Positions 19,350 through 29,186 of a stretch of DNA of 64,000 nucleotides are shown here, piece after piece. The stretch is taken from positions 430,501-494,500 of the forward strand of contig NZ_CP073581.1 in the NCBI RefSeq assembly GCF_018200035.1, read 5' to 3'. Below the pieces are notes generated by a model. That model searched no databases and was not told where the DNA came from. It saw only the letters and a program-made list of their open reading frames with translations. Position numbers and translations under genes: made by a program. How positions within the stretch are numbered: the first letter of the stretch is position 1; every line of letters begins with the position of its first letter. Origin of the DNA: Sulfitobacter albidus (GTDB taxonomy: Bacteria > Pseudomonadota > Alphaproteobacteria > Rhodobacterales > Rhodobacteraceae).

Positions 19350-20033
19350 TTATCTAGGTCCTGCTATTTGTTTGTGAGGAGACGGCAAAAGAAGCCGCTT
19401 TTCTTCCTCAATCAATCGTAATTCTTCACCGGCAGTGCTTTGTTGCTCAGCCCCCAGGATCATTTGAATAGTGCTGAAAGCTTCTGGGGCTTGCGCCAAG
19501 CTCGTAGTAGTCATGGCCACTACTGTGGATAGCGAGGCTAGCCATGTCAGCGCTGTGCCAATTCTTGTCCTAGGTTGGTTAATTTCTCTTCGAAAGTCTT
19601 CGAGCAGCCGAAACAGCGCGCGTTTGCGCGCGTCCGACTCTTCGAGTCGATTAATCTCCAGCTCAATCTGGTGCGATAACTGCAAGATTTGGGTCTTCGC
19701 ATCGGTGCTGAGAGCAACTCTTCCAAACGGATAGTCTGGCTTTACGGAAGACCAGATCTGTGTCTGTGCACGACTTACATCAAGTTGAAATGCGTTAAGC
19801 CTTTCATCAATGTTGTGTGCACCAGAAATCGACACATCAGGCACTTCGTAAGTTCTTGCGAGCTGGTCGACGACAGTCATGTATTGATTCTTCAGGACAG
19901 AATCGGGAATTCCCGTGGCTTCATCAAGTAAGTCTTGCAGCCTTCCCCTAGCAATACGTTCAAGTTGTATCCACTTGTAGTGCGCCTCCTCGGGCAACTC
20001 TGAGAAGTCGTCCTCACGAATTAACTCAATCAT
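19350..20033 (-). CDS. Hypothetical A+T-rich gene inserted in the odh operon (227 aa)
   Basis: 227-residue protein I do not recognise. The N-terminal half is acidic and soluble; residues 120-160 are a charged helix (ELEINRLEESDARKRALFRL) followed by NQPRTRIG and a weakly hydrophobic stretch (about 161-182, TALTWLASLSTVVAMTT) that could be a membrane anchor. Base composition is clearly lower in G+C than both neighbours (27 G+C of 60 at 19801-19860 by hand count). ATG 20033 overlaps the odhB stop (TGATG), so it is translated with the operon. Looks horizontally acquired; function unknown. Confidence 0.78.
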   Translation of the reverse strand: MIELIREDDFSELPEEAHYKWIQLERIARGRLQDLLDEATGIPDSVLKNQYMTVVDQLARTYEVPDVSISGAHNIDERLNAFQLDVSRAQTQIWSSVKPDYPFGRVALSTDAKTQILQLSHQIELEINRLEESDARKRALFRLLEDFRREINQPRTRIGTALTWLASLSTVVAMTTTSLAQAPEAFSTIQMILGAEQQSTAGEELRLIEEEKRLLLPSPHKQIAGPR

Positions 20034-21592
20034 CACAAATCCATCAACAGCCGCCGCGGATCCTCCAGCGCTTCCTTCACGCGTACGAGGAAGGTCACCG
20101 CGCCTTTACCGTCCACGATACGGTGGTCGTAGCTCAGCGCGAGGTACATCATCGGGCGGATAACGACTTCGCCGCCGATGGCCATGGGGCGGTCCTGGAT
20201 CTTGTGCATGCCGAGGATGCCCGATTGCGGTGGGTTCAGGATCGGGGAGGACATCAGCGAGCCGTAGACGCCACCGTTGGAGATGGTGAAGGTGCCGCCC
20301 TGCATTTCGGCCATCGACAGCTTGCCGTCGCGGGCGCGGGCGCCTTTTTCGGCGATGGCTTTTTCGATGTCGGCGAAGGACATCGCGTCGGCGTCGCGGA
20401 TCACCGGCACCACGAGGCCCGTGGGCGTGCCTGCGGCGATGCCCATGTGCACGAAATTCTTGTAGACCACATCGGTGCCGTCGATTTCGGCGTTGACCTC
20501 GGGCACTTCTTTGAGCGCGTGGCAGCACGCCTTGGTAAAGAACGACATGAAGCCGAGTTTCACGCCGTGCTTCTTGAGGAAGAGATCCTTGTATTCGTTG
20601 CGCAATTCCATGACCTCGGTCATGTCGACCTCGTTGTAGGTCGTAAGCATCGCGGCGGTGTTCTGGCTGTCCTTGAGGCGGCGCGCGATGGTCTGGCGCA
20701 GGCGGGTCATCTTGACCCGCTCCTCGCGGGACGCGTCATCGGCGGAGACGGGCGCGCGCGGCGCGGCGGACGGGGCGCTGGCGGGGGCGGATTTGCCCAT
20801 CTCGAGCGCTTTGGCGACGTCTTCCTTCATCACGCGGCCGTCGCGGCCTGACCCTGTGACCTGATCGCGGCTGAGCCCGGCTTCGGCCATGGCTTTCTTG
20901 GCCGAGGGGGCGTCTTCGACGTCCTTGCCGGTGCTGTCGGATTTCTGGGCGGCGGGGGCCGGGGCCTCTTCGCTCGCGGGCGCGGAGGCGCTCGCGCCGT
21001 CGCCGCCGGAGATCACGGCGAGTTTGGCGGAGGCTTCCACGGTGCTGCCCTCATCGGCGAGGATTTCGGTCAGCGTGCCTGCGGCGGGGCTGGGCACCTC
21101 GACCGAGACCTTGTCGGTTTCCAGCTCACACAGCATTTCGTCCTGTGCGACGGTGTCGCCGACCTTCTTGAACCAGGTGCTGACGGTCGCTTCGGTGACG
21201 GACTCGCCCAAGGTCGGCACCATGACGTCGACGTTGTCGCCGCCCTTGGGCGCGTCGTCCTTGCCCTGATCGGCCTTGCCGCGCGGTGCCTGGCTTTCGG
21301 CATCGTCGTCCTTGGTGGCTTCCTTGCCCTTGGGCGCGGCGTCGGAGCCTGCGTCCCCTTCGGAGACGGTCGCCAGCAGGGCGTCAACGCCCACGGTCTC
21401 GCCCTCGGGGGCGACGATATCCTCAAGTGTGCCCGCCACGGGGGAGGGTACTTCGACGGTGACCTTGTCGGTTTCCAGCTCGCAGAGCATCTCATCGACG
21501 GCGACGATATCGCCGGGTTTCTTGAACCATGTGGCCACGGTGGCTTCGGTGACGGATTCGCCCAGGGTGGGCACGCGGACTTCGCTACTCAT
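20033..21592 (-). CDS. odhB: 2-oxoglutarate dehydrogenase E2, dihydrolipoyllysine succinyltransferase, two lipoyl domains
   Basis: Core of the 2-oxoglutarate dehydrogenase complex; transfers succinyl groups from E1 to CoA. 519 residues: two lipoyl domains (about 1-77 and 120-197, each with ELETDKV where Lys is lipoylated), an acidic Ala/Pro linker, a peripheral-subunit-binding domain ([20 protein letters not shown], about 230-265) and the catalytic domain with [12 protein letters not shown]. Two lipoyl domains, against one in E. coli, are common in Rhodobacteraceae. Four bases separate it from sucA; its stop overlaps the next gene. Confidence 0.96.
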   Translation of the reverse strand: MSSEVRVPTLGESVTEATVATWFKKPGDIVAVDEMLCELETDKVTVEVPSPVAGTLEDIVAPEGETVGVDALLATVSEGDAGSDAAPKGKEATKDDDAESQAPRGKADQGKDDAPKGGDNVDVMVPTLGESVTEATVSTWFKKVGDTVAQDEMLCELETDKVSVEVPSPAAGTLTEILADEGSTVEASAKLAVISGGDGASASAPASEEAPAPAAQKSDSTGKDVEDAPSAKKAMAEAGLSRDQVTGSGRDGRVMKEDVAKALEMGKSAPASAPSAAPRAPVSADDASREERVKMTRLRQTIARRLKDSQNTAAMLTTYNEVDMTEVMELRNEYKDLFLKKHGVKLGFMSFFTKACCHALKEVPEVNAEIDGTDVVYKNFVHMGIAAGTPTGLVVPVIRDADAMSFADIEKAIAEKGARARDGKLSMAEMQGGTFTISNGGVYGSLMSSPILNPPQSGILGMHKIQDRPMAIGGEVVIRPMMYLALSYDHRIVDGKGAVTFLVRVKEALEDPRRLLMDL

Positions 21593-21596
21593 CTGA

Positions 21597-24551
21597 TCAG
21601 TTTCCTTTGAGGGTCAGCGCATCGTTCACGAGCGCTTCTTGTTGGGCTTTGTGCTGGGAGGCGAGGCCGGTCGCGGGGGAGGCCGCGGTGGCGCGCCCGA
21701 CGTAGGCGGGGCGGGTGTGCGTGGCGCCGATACGGCCCAGCACCCATTCGAGGTTTGGCTCGATGAAGGTCCAGGCGCCCTGGTTCTTGGGCTCTTCCTG
21801 ACACCAGACCATTTCGGCGTTCTTGAACCGCTCCAGCTCTTTTACCGCGGCCTGCGCGGGGAAGGGGTAGAATTGTTCGAACCGCAGCAGATAGATGTCG
21901 TCGATGCCGCGGGCGTCGCGTTCTTCCAGCAGGTCGTAATAGACCTTGCCCGAGCACATCACGACGCGCTTGATCTTGTCGTCGGCGGCAAGGGTGGTGT
22001 CGGAGTTGCCCTGCTGCGCGTCGTCCCACAGCACGCGGTGGAAGCTGCTGCCGGTCTGGAACTCTTCGGCCTTGGACACGGCGAGTTTGTGGCGCAGGAG
22101 CGATTTCGGCGTCATCAGCATCAGCGGTTTGCGGTAGTCGCGGTGCAGCTGGCGGCGCAGGATATGGAAATAGTTGGCCGGCGTGGTGCAATTGGCCACG
22201 ATCCAGTTGTCACCGCCGCACATGGTCAGGAACCGTTCAAGCCGGGCGGAGGAGTGTTCGGGGCCTTGGCCCTCATAGCCGTGGGGCATGAGGCAGACGA
22301 GGCCGGACATGCGCAGCCATTTACTCTCGCCCGAGCTGATGAACTGGTCAAACATGATCTGCGCGCCGTTGGCAAAATCGCCGAACTGCGCCTCCCACAG
22401 GGTGAGCGCGTTGGGCTCGGCGAGGCTGTAGCCGTATTCGAACCCCAGGACGGCGTATTCAGAGAGCATCGAGTCGATGACCTCATACTCGGCCTGACCC
22501 TTGCGGATGTTGTTGAGCGGGTAATACCGCTCTTCGGTTTCCTGATTGATCAGGGCGGAGTGGCGCTGGCTGAAGGTGCCGCGCGCGCTGTCCTGACCGG
22601 CAAGGCGGACCTTGTAGCCTTCGGTCAGCAGGGAGCCAAAGGCGAGTGCCTCGGCGGTGGCCCAGTCGAAGCCCTCACCGGTCTCGAACATCTTAGCCTT
22701 GGCGTCGAGCAGGCGACCGACGGTCTTGTGCAGCGGGTAGTCGTCGGGCGCGGTGGACAGCGCGCGGCCGACTTCTTCCATCGTCTCGGGTTTGATCGCG
22801 GTGGCGCCGCGTTCGTATTTGTCGCCCTCGCGGTCAAGGTGCGACCACTTCCCATCAAGCCAGTCGGCCTTGTTGGGTTTGTAGTCCTTGCCGGCCTCGA
22901 ATTCCTCGCTCATGCGGGCCTGGAATTCGGCCTTCATATCCTCGATCTCGCCCTCGGGGATCAGGCCATCCTTGACCAGACGGTCGGTGTAGAGGGTGAG
23001 CGTGGTCTTCTGCTTCTTGATCTTTTTATACATGATCGGGTTTGTGAACATGGGCTCGTCGCCCTCGTTATGGCCAAACCGGCGGTAGCAGATCAGGTCG
23101 ATTACCACGTCCTTGTGGAACTTCTGGCGGAACTCCGTCGCGACCTTGGCGGCGTGCACGACAGCTTCCGGATCGTCGCCGTTGACGTGGAAGATCGGCG
23201 CCTCGACCACCAGCGCGTTGTCGGTGGGGTAGGGCGAGGAGCGCGAGAAATGAGGCGCCGTGGTGAACCCGATCTGGTTGTTCACGACGATGTGCATCGT
23301 GCCGCCGGTGCGGTGGCCGCGCAGACCCGAGAGCGCGAAACATTCGGCTACGACGCCTTGCCCGGCAAAGGCCGCATCGCCGTGCAGCAGGATCGGCATG
23401 ACCTTGGTGCGGTCGGTGTCGTTCAACTGGTCCTGCTTGGCGCGGGCCTTGCCCAGAACGACCGGGTTGACGGCCTCAAGATGCGAGGGGTTCGCGGTGA
23501 GCGACAGGTGCACGGTGTTGCCGTCGAAATCACGGTCAGACGAGGCGCCGAGGTGGTACTTCACATCGCCCGAGCCATCGACGTCTTCGGGTTTGAAGCT
23601 GCCGCCCTGAAATTCGTTGAAGATCGCCTTGTAGGGTTTCTGCATCACGTTGGCGAGCACAGACAGGCGGCCCCGGTGGGGCATGCCCACGACGATGTCC
23701 TGCAGGCCCAGCTGACCGCCGCGCTTGATGATCTGCTCCATCGCGGGGATCAGGGACTCACCGCCGTCGAGGCCGAAACGCTTGGTGCCCATGTATTTGA
23801 CGTGCAGGAATTTTTCGAAACCCTCGGCCTCGACCAGCTTGTTCAGGATCGCCTTGCGCCCGTTCTTGGTGAACTGGATTTCCTTGCCGTAGCCTTCGAT
23901 CCGTTCCTTGAGCCAGCCGGCCTCTTCGGGGTTGGAGATATGCATGTATTGCAGCGCAAAGGTGCCGCAGTAGGTCTTTTTCAGGATGTCGACGATCTGG
24001 CGCATGGAGGCGATTTGCAGCCCCAGCACGTTGTCGATGAAGATCGGGCGATCCATGTCGCCTTCGGTAAAGCCGTAGGTTTTTGGATCAAGCTCGTCGT
24101 AGGTTTTCATCTCGCGCATGCCGAGCGGGTCGAGATCGGCGGCGAGGTGGCCGCGGAAGCGGTAGGCGCGGATCAGCATCAGCGCGCGGATACTGTCGAG
24201 CACGGCGCGTTTGATCTGCTCGTCGGAGACTTCCACGCCTTTCTCGGCGGCCTTGTCGGTGATTTTCTGGCCCGCGGCCTTCGCCTCGACCGGCCATTCG
24301 CCGGTGAGCGCTGCCGTCAGATCGTCGCCGGGCACGGGCGGCCAGTCGGCGCGCGCCCATGAGGGGCCTGCGGCCTCGGCCTGAACCTGCTTGTCGTCGT
24401 CGCCCAGCTGGCGGAAGAACTCCTGCCACGACTCGTCGACCGCGTTTGGATCGTTGGCATAGCGCGCGTACATCTGTTCGAGGTACTCGGCGTTGTGGCC
24501 TTGCATGAACGAAGAGGCGTGGAACTGGTCGTTGGCGGGATGGTCAGTCAT
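21597..24551 (-). CDS. sucA: 2-oxoglutarate dehydrogenase E1 component
   Basis: Thiamine-diphosphate enzyme that decarboxylates 2-oxoglutarate and loads the OdhB lipoyl arm. 984 residues, normal for the family. The N-terminal E2-binding segment ([21 protein letters not shown]), [15 protein letters not shown], the ThDP motif [11 protein letters not shown]...NNQIGFTT and the C-terminal transketolase region [11 protein letters not shown] are present. ATG 24551 (MTDHPAND) was chosen over the longer frame because GAGGA lies about 9 bases upstream. It is preceded by a 90-base inverted-repeat structure separating it from sucD. Confidence 0.96.
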   Translation of the reverse strand: MTDHPANDQFHASSFMQGHNAEYLEQMYARYANDPNAVDESWQEFFRQLGDDDKQVQAEAAGPSWARADWPPVPGDDLTAALTGEWPVEAKAAGQKITDKAAEKGVEVSDEQIKRAVLDSIRALMLIRAYRFRGHLAADLDPLGMREMKTYDELDPKTYGFTEGDMDRPIFIDNVLGLQIASMRQIVDILKKTYCGTFALQYMHISNPEEAGWLKERIEGYGKEIQFTKNGRKAILNKLVEAEGFEKFLHVKYMGTKRFGLDGGESLIPAMEQIIKRGGQLGLQDIVVGMPHRGRLSVLANVMQKPYKAIFNEFQGGSFKPEDVDGSGDVKYHLGASSDRDFDGNTVHLSLTANPSHLEAVNPVVLGKARAKQDQLNDTDRTKVMPILLHGDAAFAGQGVVAECFALSGLRGHRTGGTMHIVVNNQIGFTTAPHFSRSSPYPTDNALVVEAPIFHVNGDDPEAVVHAAKVATEFRQKFHKDVVIDLICYRRFGHNEGDEPMFTNPIMYKKIKKQKTTLTLYTDRLVKDGLIPEGEIEDMKAEFQARMSEEFEAGKDYKPNKADWLDGKWSHLDREGDKYERGATAIKPETMEEVGRALSTAPDDYPLHKTVGRLLDAKAKMFETGEGFDWATAEALAFGSLLTEGYKVRLAGQDSARGTFSQRHSALINQETEERYYPLNNIRKGQAEYEVIDSMLSEYAVLGFEYGYSLAEPNALTLWEAQFGDFANGAQIMFDQFISSGESKWLRMSGLVCLMPHGYEGQGPEHSSARLERFLTMCGGDNWIVANCTTPANYFHILRRQLHRDYRKPLMLMTPKSLLRHKLAVSKAEEFQTGSSFHRVLWDDAQQGNSDTTLAADDKIKRVVMCSGKVYYDLLEERDARGIDDIYLLRFEQFYPFPAQAAVKELERFKNAEMVWCQEEPKNQGAWTFIEPNLEWVLGRIGATHTRPAYVGRATAASPATGLASQHKAQQEALVNDALTLKGN

Positions 24552-24641
24552 GGCGTTGGTCCTCGGAACGGGAGGGTGGCGGTGAAGTGGAGGTGCTGAT
24601 CTTTGTGTGCAACGGATGGATGAAGCGCCCGGACGAAGGCC

Positions 24642-24731
24642 GGGCATTTCCCGACCGCCCCGTTTTGCCTAAGGCAAACCGTTGGTTTGACGGGCGGGAA
24701 ATTCTTCCCCACCCGCGGTCGGGAAATGCCC
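24642..24731. repeat. Long inverted repeat between sucD and sucA
   Basis: Perfect 17-bp arms GGGCATTTCCCGACCGC (24642-24658) and its complement (24715-24731) enclose 56 bases that can form smaller hairpins (for example TTGCCTAAGGCAA). It fills the 211-base sucD-sucA spacer and would fold as one branched RNA structure. Possible roles are partial termination, mRNA processing or stabilisation of the sucA-odhB message. Confidence 0.75.
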
Positions 24732-24762
24732 TTTGCGGCGATATCCGAACCTTGGGAGATCA

Positions 24763-25649
24763 TCAGCCTTTATCAATCGCCTCTTTCACAGCCTCGCCCA
24801 AAGTGGCGGGGCTTTCGGCGACGGTGATGCCTGCGGCTTTCATCGCTTCGATCTTGCTTTCCGCGTCGCCCTTGCCGCCCGCGACAATCGCACCCGCGTG
24901 GCCCATGCGGCGGCCCGGAGGGGCGGTGCGGCCGGCGATGAAGCCTGCGGTGGGCTTCCAGCGGCCCTTTTTACGCTCGTCGGCGAGGAACTGTGCGGCC
25001 TCTTCTTCGGCGGTGCCGCCGATTTCACCGATCATGATGATCGAGGTCGTCTCGTCATCGGCGAGGAACATCTCGAGCACGTCGATATGCTCGGTCCCCT
25101 TGATCGGGTCGCCGCCGATACCCACGGCGGAGGATTGGCCAAGGCCCAGATCGGTTGTCTGTTTCACGGCCTCATAGGTAAGCGTGCCGGAGCGCGAGAC
25201 AACACCGCAGGAGCCGCGTTTGTGGATATGGCCGGGCATGATGCCGATCTTGCAGGCGTCGGGGGTGATGACGCCGGGGCAGTTGGGGCCGATGAGCCGC
25301 GATTTCGAGCCCTCGAGCGCGCGCTGCACGCGCATCATGTCGAGCACGGGGATGCCTTCGGTGATGCAGACGATCAGCTCCATCTCGGCGTCGATGGCCT
25401 CGAGGATCGAATCAGCGGCAAAGGGGGCGGCACGTAGATCACGGAGGCGTTGGCTTCGGTGACGTGTTTCGCCTCGTGCACGGAGTTGAACACCGGCAGG
25501 TCCAGATGCGTCTGGCCGCCTTTGCCCGGCGTCACGCCGCCGACCATTTTCGTGCCGTAGGCGATGGCCTGTTCGGTGTGGAACGTCCCCTGGGAGCCGG
25601 TAAGGCCCTGACAGATGACTTTGGTGTTTTCGTTGACGAGTACGGCCAT
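24763..25649 (-). CDS. sucD: Succinyl-CoA synthetase alpha subunit, frameshifted
   Basis: Alpha subunit of the ADP-forming succinyl-CoA synthetase, carrying the phosphorylated His ([12 protein letters not shown]) and the CoA-binding N-terminal Rossmann fold ([12 protein letters not shown]). The frame breaks at G run 25423-25427: one more base changes the tail [10 protein letters not shown] to [18 protein letters not shown] and joins to [13 protein letters not shown], giving 295 residues. Most likely a sequencing error. Unusually, sucC is not adjacent but 2 kb upstream, with four unknown genes between. Confidence 0.95.
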
Positions 25650-25720
25650 TGTGCGTGCTTTCTGATGTTCAATCGTGGTGTTCGGGGCGCCGGAAGCGGC
25701 GCGGTGAGCGGTGCGGCGGC

Positions 25721-26230
25721 CTAGGGCGCGCCGGGGTTCGAGCGGGCGTCGACGATCGTCGTGTCGCCCTGTCGGGTCATCTGGACGGTCAGCGTATTGT
25801 CGTTGGTGCCCGCGATGCGCCAGACCTCGCCGCCGCTGACGGGGGTGATCTCCGGCACGCCGTAGAGCGAGGTGAAGGTCTGGCGCGTGCGCTCCAGCAG
25901 CGCGTCGTGGCCCGCAGCATCGAGGGCACTGCCGGGGATGAGGTTGTTGCAGGCAAGCCCGCCCTCGGTATCCACGCCAAGCGTCAGCATCACCCCGTCA
26001 TCGGTCGCCAGCATGGCCGCCTGATCGGTGAGCATCGTTTCGGCAAATCCCGCACTCTTGGCCATGATGACGGCGAGTTTCAGCGCCTGTGGCCCAAGAT
26101 CGTCGAGGATGCAGGCCGTTCCGAGGAACTGGCTGTAGCGGGCAGCATCGGTCGGATCCTCGGCCACGGCGGGCGTGGCGAGCAGCAGGGTGCCGAGCGT
26201 CGCGGCGATCTTGATTGAAGGGAGTGTCAT
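25721..26230 (-). CDS. Secreted hypothetical protein (169 aa)
   Basis: 169-residue protein with a signal peptide (residues 1-23, ending AVAE). The mature part contains two Cys (ACILDDLG and LACNNLIP) that could form a disulfide, and a C-terminal strand-rich region. Not recognised. It is the last of four unknown genes between sucC and sucD, 71 bases before sucD, and is probably periplasmic. Confidence 0.68.
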   Translation of the reverse strand: MTLPSIKIAATLGTLLLATPAVAEDPTDAARYSQFLGTACILDDLGPQALKLAVIMAKSAGFAETMLTDQAAMLATDDGVMLTLGVDTEGGLACNNLIPGSALDAAGHDALLERTRQTFTSLYGVPEITPVSGGEVWRIAGTNDNTLTVQMTRQGDTTIVDARSNPGAP

Positions 26231-26262
26231 GTCGTGAAGGCTCCGGTCGGGGTCGCTGTCGG

Positions 26263-26424
26263 TCAGGTGCAGGCGGGCTGCCCTTCGGCGCCGCAGGGGG
26301 CCGCACCGGGCGCCTGGCTGGCGGGGTGCACCGCCTGAGGGCCGTTGCGCACGCCGTCGGCGTTTTGCGCGCCACCGCAGGCGGCGAGGGTCAGAACGGC
26401 GCAGAGGATCAGGAAACGGGTCAT
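26263..26424 (-). CDS. Small lipoprotein (53 aa)
   Basis: 53-residue predicted lipoprotein, leader MTRFLILCAVLTLAAC with lipobox LAAC, then a short Ala/Pro/Gly-rich tail with two further Cys (PCGAEGQPACT). Function unknown. ATG overlaps the stop of the upstream membrane gene (ATGA), so it is co-translated with the inter-sucC-sucD group. Confidence 0.65.
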   Translation of the reverse strand: MTRFLILCAVLTLAACGGAQNADGVRNGPQAVHPASQAPGAAPCGAEGQPACT

Positions 26425-27082
26425 GCAGGCACTCCTTGGTTGGGGCGGGGGGATGTGGCGAGCCACAGGGCGAGGGCGAACATCACGGGGATGCCCAGCT
26501 CTCCGATTTCTTCGATGACGGCGATGGTGTGGTTGAACGCCTCGCTGAGCGTGACGCCGAACGGCTCAAGCTTGCGGGCAAGGCCGTCGATGGCCTTGTA
26601 GACGCCGATGAAGAGGATGCCGATCAGCGCGGCGAAACACGCGGGCTGCGCGCGCAAGAGCCCCGCGACAAAGCCGCGTGTTTCGCGGATCAGTAGGGTG
26701 GTGACGGTCGCGACGATGGCGAGCAGGAGGGCCGACGACCAGATCAGCTCGCCCGTGGGCACGGTGTCGCCGGTATACTGGCGCGCCTTCAGCAGCCCTT
26801 CGGTAAAGGGATCTTGTCGAGGTCCAGCTCGCGCCCGGCGAAAAGCGCGAAGACCACCGGAAAATACCAGCGGCGGCGGATCTCGGAGGTGGGCCAGAGC
26901 AGGAACATCAGCGCGATGCAGACCCCGTAGCCGAGGGCAGAGAGCGTCTCGAACAGGCCCCCTTCGGCGAGCAGGCTCAGCTGGGTGGGCATCGGCAGGA
27001 GCGAGACCACGGCCATGGTGGCAAAGGTCGCCAGCGTGCCGAGTGCTACCCAAAGCCCGCCGTATGTGCGCACGTCGGTCAT
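26421..27082 (-). CDS. Multi-pass membrane protein between sucC and sucD, frameshifted
   Basis: About 220 residues when one missing base is restored near 26813 (...FAGRELDLDK then DPFTEGLLKARQYTG). Roughly six hydrophobic segments: two in the N-terminal piece (TFATMAVVSLLP; GVCIALMFLLW), and further ones in the second piece (ALLLAIVATVTTLLI; ALIGILFIGVYKAI; GELGIPVMFALALWLA). No family recognised with confidence. Both ends overlap their neighbours by four bases (ATGA), so the operon is tightly coupled. The frameshift is probably a sequencing error. Confidence 0.66.
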
Positions 27083-27574
27083 GGCAGCGGGTCCAACCGT
27101 TCGACGCTCACAAACGTCTCGGTCCCGTTTGGGCCGGGGCGGGTGCCAACCTGCACCACGGCAATGCGTTTGGGGTTGAGCTGGCGCGCGGCGATGAAGG
27201 TGGTGCCGTCCTGCGCGGGGAAGGTTTCGGGCACGGCGGCCTCCTGCCGGATGCTTTCGGCATTGAGACCGGTGATTGCGCCGTTCTTGGCCGTCTCGAC
27301 ATGGGCGCCGTCAAAGGCGACCTCGCAGCGGCGGTCGGTGCCGGGGTTTGGCTGCCCTTCGGGGCGGAGGGGGCGGCGGAGGAGAAGGGTCGCGTGTCGT
27401 AGAAATCCACGCGGATACCGGGGCGCACGATTTTTTCGCGCGCGGTCTCGGCGGTGAGATAGGGGCTAAAGCAATGATCCCCAAAGGCGCGCGCCCCTTC
27501 CGTCGCCACCGCCGGGGACCGGCGAAGGCGGGGGCGGCGAGGGCCGCGAGGAGGGATGTAAGCCGGAGGATCAT
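27079..27574 (-). CDS. Secreted hypothetical protein, broken by two frameshifts
   Basis: Reconstructed from three frames. A signal peptide (MILRLTSLLAALAAPAFAGP) is read from 27574; after one missing base in G run 27514-27517 the frame continues ATEGARAFGDHCFSPYLTAET...VDFYDTRPFSS; after a second in 27361-27364 it runs EGQPNPGTDRRCEVAFDG to VSVERLDPLP and TGA at 27079-27081. The product is about 165 residues with two or more Cys, probably periplasmic, function unknown. The TGA overlaps the ATG of the membrane-protein gene, which supports the reconstruction. Confidence 0.68.
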
Positions 27575-27644
27575 GGGTGGCTGTTGCGTTGGGCGTTGGG
27601 GCTGAGCGGGAGGGACGAGGACCGCGCTGCCCAGGGCTCCGCCC

Positions 27645-27693
27645 GTGATTGGGCGAAAAGATCCCCCGGATCTTTTCCGAGAAGCCCAATCAC
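27645..27693. terminator. Compound hairpin over the sucC stop codon
   Basis: Inner stem GAAAAGATCC/GGATCTTTTC (27655-27664/27668-27677, loop CCC) is flanked directly by outer arms GTGATTGGGC (27645-27654) and its complement (27684-27693), with a six-base bulge on one side: 20 bp in all. The TGA of sucC (27690-27692) lies inside the outer arm. Likely limits read-through from sucC to the unknown genes and sucD. Confidence 0.68.
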
Positions 27694-28883
27694 CCCTTAA
27701 CAGCCTTCACGATTTTCTGGGCGCCGTCCTTGAGATCGTCCGCGGCGATGACATCCAGACCGGAGTTGTTGATGATCGCTTTGCCTTCCTCAACCTTCGT
27801 TCCTTCGAGGCGCACGACCAGCGGCACCTTCAGCCCGACCTCTTTGACAGCGGCAACAACGCCTTCGGCGATGACGTCGCAGCGCATGATGCCGCCGAAG
27901 ATGTTGACGAGGATGCCTTTGACGTTGTCATCCGAGGTGATGATCTTGAAGGCCTCGGTGACCTTTTCCTTGGTCGCACCGCCGCCCACGTCGAGGAAGT
28001 TGGCGGGCTCGGCGCCGTAGAGCTTGATGATGTCCATCGTCGCCATGGCAAGGCCCGCGCCGTTCACCATGCAGCCGATTTCCCCGTCGAGCGCGATGTA
28101 GTTGAGATCGTATTTCGACGCCTCAAGCTCCTTGGGGTCTTCTTCGGTGGTGTCGCGCAGCTCGGCGATGTCGCCGTGGCGGTAGATCGCGTTGCCGTCA
28201 AAGGAGACCTTGGCGTCGAGCACCTTCAGATCTCCGCCGTCGGTGACGATGAGCGGGTTGATCTCGAGCATCTCCATGTCTTTTTCCAGGAACGCCTTGT
28301 AGAGCGTGCCCATCAGGCCGACGCACTGCTTGACCGCCTTGCCCTCAAGACCCAGCGCAAAGGCGATGCGGCGGCCGTGGAACGGCTGGTAGCCGGTGGC
28401 CGGATCGACGGAGAAGCTGATGATTTTCTCAGGCGTGGAGGCGGCGACCTCTTCGATGTCCATGCCGCCCTCGGTCGAGCAGACAAAACCCACGCGGCTG
28501 GTGGCGCGGTCGACGAGCAGGGCGAGGTACAGCTCTGTCTCGATGCCGGAGCCGTCCTCGATATAGATGCGGTTGACCTGTTTGCCCGCCGGGCCGGTCT
28601 GATGCGTGACCAGCGTGCGGCCGAGCATCTTCTTGGCGTGCTCGGCGGCTTCCTCGACGGATTTGGCCAGGCGCACGCCGCCTTGTTCGCCCGCGTCGGC
28701 TTCCTTGAACTTGCCCTTGCCGCGACCGCCCGCGTGGATCTGCGCCTTGACCACCCACAGCGGGCCGTCCATCTCACCGGCGGCGTTCTTGGCGTCTTCG
28801 GCCTTGAGAACGACGCGACCGTCGGAGACGGGCGCGCCGTAGCTGCGCAGGAGGGCTTTGGCCTGGTATTCGTGGATGTTCAT
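27690..28883 (-). CDS. sucC: Succinyl-CoA synthetase beta subunit
   Basis: ATP-grasp beta subunit of succinyl-CoA synthetase; with SucD converts succinyl-CoA, ADP and phosphate to succinate, ATP and CoA. 397 residues, normal. Start ATG 28883 gives the canonical [19 protein letters not shown]; the ATP-grasp [15 protein letters not shown] loop, EINPL metal ligands and the C-terminal [15 protein letters not shown] are visible. First gene of the sucC-lpdA cluster, with a paired palindrome about 118-138 bases upstream of its start. Confidence 0.96.
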   Translation of the reverse strand: MNIHEYQAKALLRSYGAPVSDGRVVLKAEDAKNAAGEMDGPLWVVKAQIHAGGRGKGKFKEADAGEQGGVRLAKSVEEAAEHAKKMLGRTLVTHQTGPAGKQVNRIYIEDGSGIETELYLALLVDRATSRVGFVCSTEGGMDIEEVAASTPEKIISFSVDPATGYQPFHGRRIAFALGLEGKAVKQCVGLMGTLYKAFLEKDMEMLEINPLIVTDGGDLKVLDAKVSFDGNAIYRHGDIAELRDTTEEDPKELEASKYDLNYIALDGEIGCMVNGAGLAMATMDIIKLYGAEPANFLDVGGGATKEKVTEAFKIITSDDNVKGILVNIFGGIMRCDVIAEGVVAAVKEVGLKVPLVVRLEGTKVEEGKAIINNSGLDVIAADDLKDGAQKIVKAVKG

Positions 28884-28995
28884 CGCGGATCGGTCCCCGT
28901 GTTTGTTTGGATGGGGCGCGGTATACGCCCATTGGGTAAGTATTGGTGAACACCGTTTCGCAGTTGCCGCGTCATTTCTAGGGAAAAGCGACATT

Positions 28996-29025
28996 TGTGA
29001 TCACACGTTTTGATGTGTGATCACA
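28996..29025. promoter_or_regulatory. Paired palindromic operators upstream of sucC
   Basis: Two perfect copies of TGTGATCACA (28996-29005 and 29016-29025) with centres exactly 20 bp apart; together with flanking bases they form a 13-bp inverted repeat separated by eight bases. The same pair, same spacing, is found upstream of sdhC. GT-N4-AC spacing within each palindrome would suit a GntR-type dimer, but the regulator is not known. Confidence 0.72.
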
Positions 29026-29141
29026 AATTGAGGGATTCCGGTGGGGACTCCCCAAGATTGTGCCGACTCACCCCGGACATGCGGGGTCAAAACGCGCGGA
29101 TACGCTGTAAATTGTGCAGAGTTGGCGGCGCGGGCGCGCGG

Positions 29142-29173
29142 CGCCTTGGCCCGACGCGGGGCGGGCCAAGGCG
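29142..29173 (-). terminator. Terminator of the mch operon
   Basis: Perfect 12-bp stem CGCCTTGGCCCG (29142-29153) with its complement at 29162-29173 and an eight-base loop, starting 14 bases past the mch stop on the minus strand. It lacks a strong T run on that strand. It would insulate sucC control sequences from mch transcription. Confidence 0.65.
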
Positions 29174-29186
29174 GGACGGGCGGCGA

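Larger units (their letters stand above)
28884..29186. other. Control region upstream of sucC
   Basis: 303 bases without a gene. It holds the paired TGTGATCACA sites (28996-29025), the terminator of mch (29142-29173), and a small dyad ACCCCG-N6-CGGGGT just upstream of that. The sucC leader (28884-28995) contains no obvious riboswitch. Promoter hexamers could not be assigned with confidence. Confidence 0.6.
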
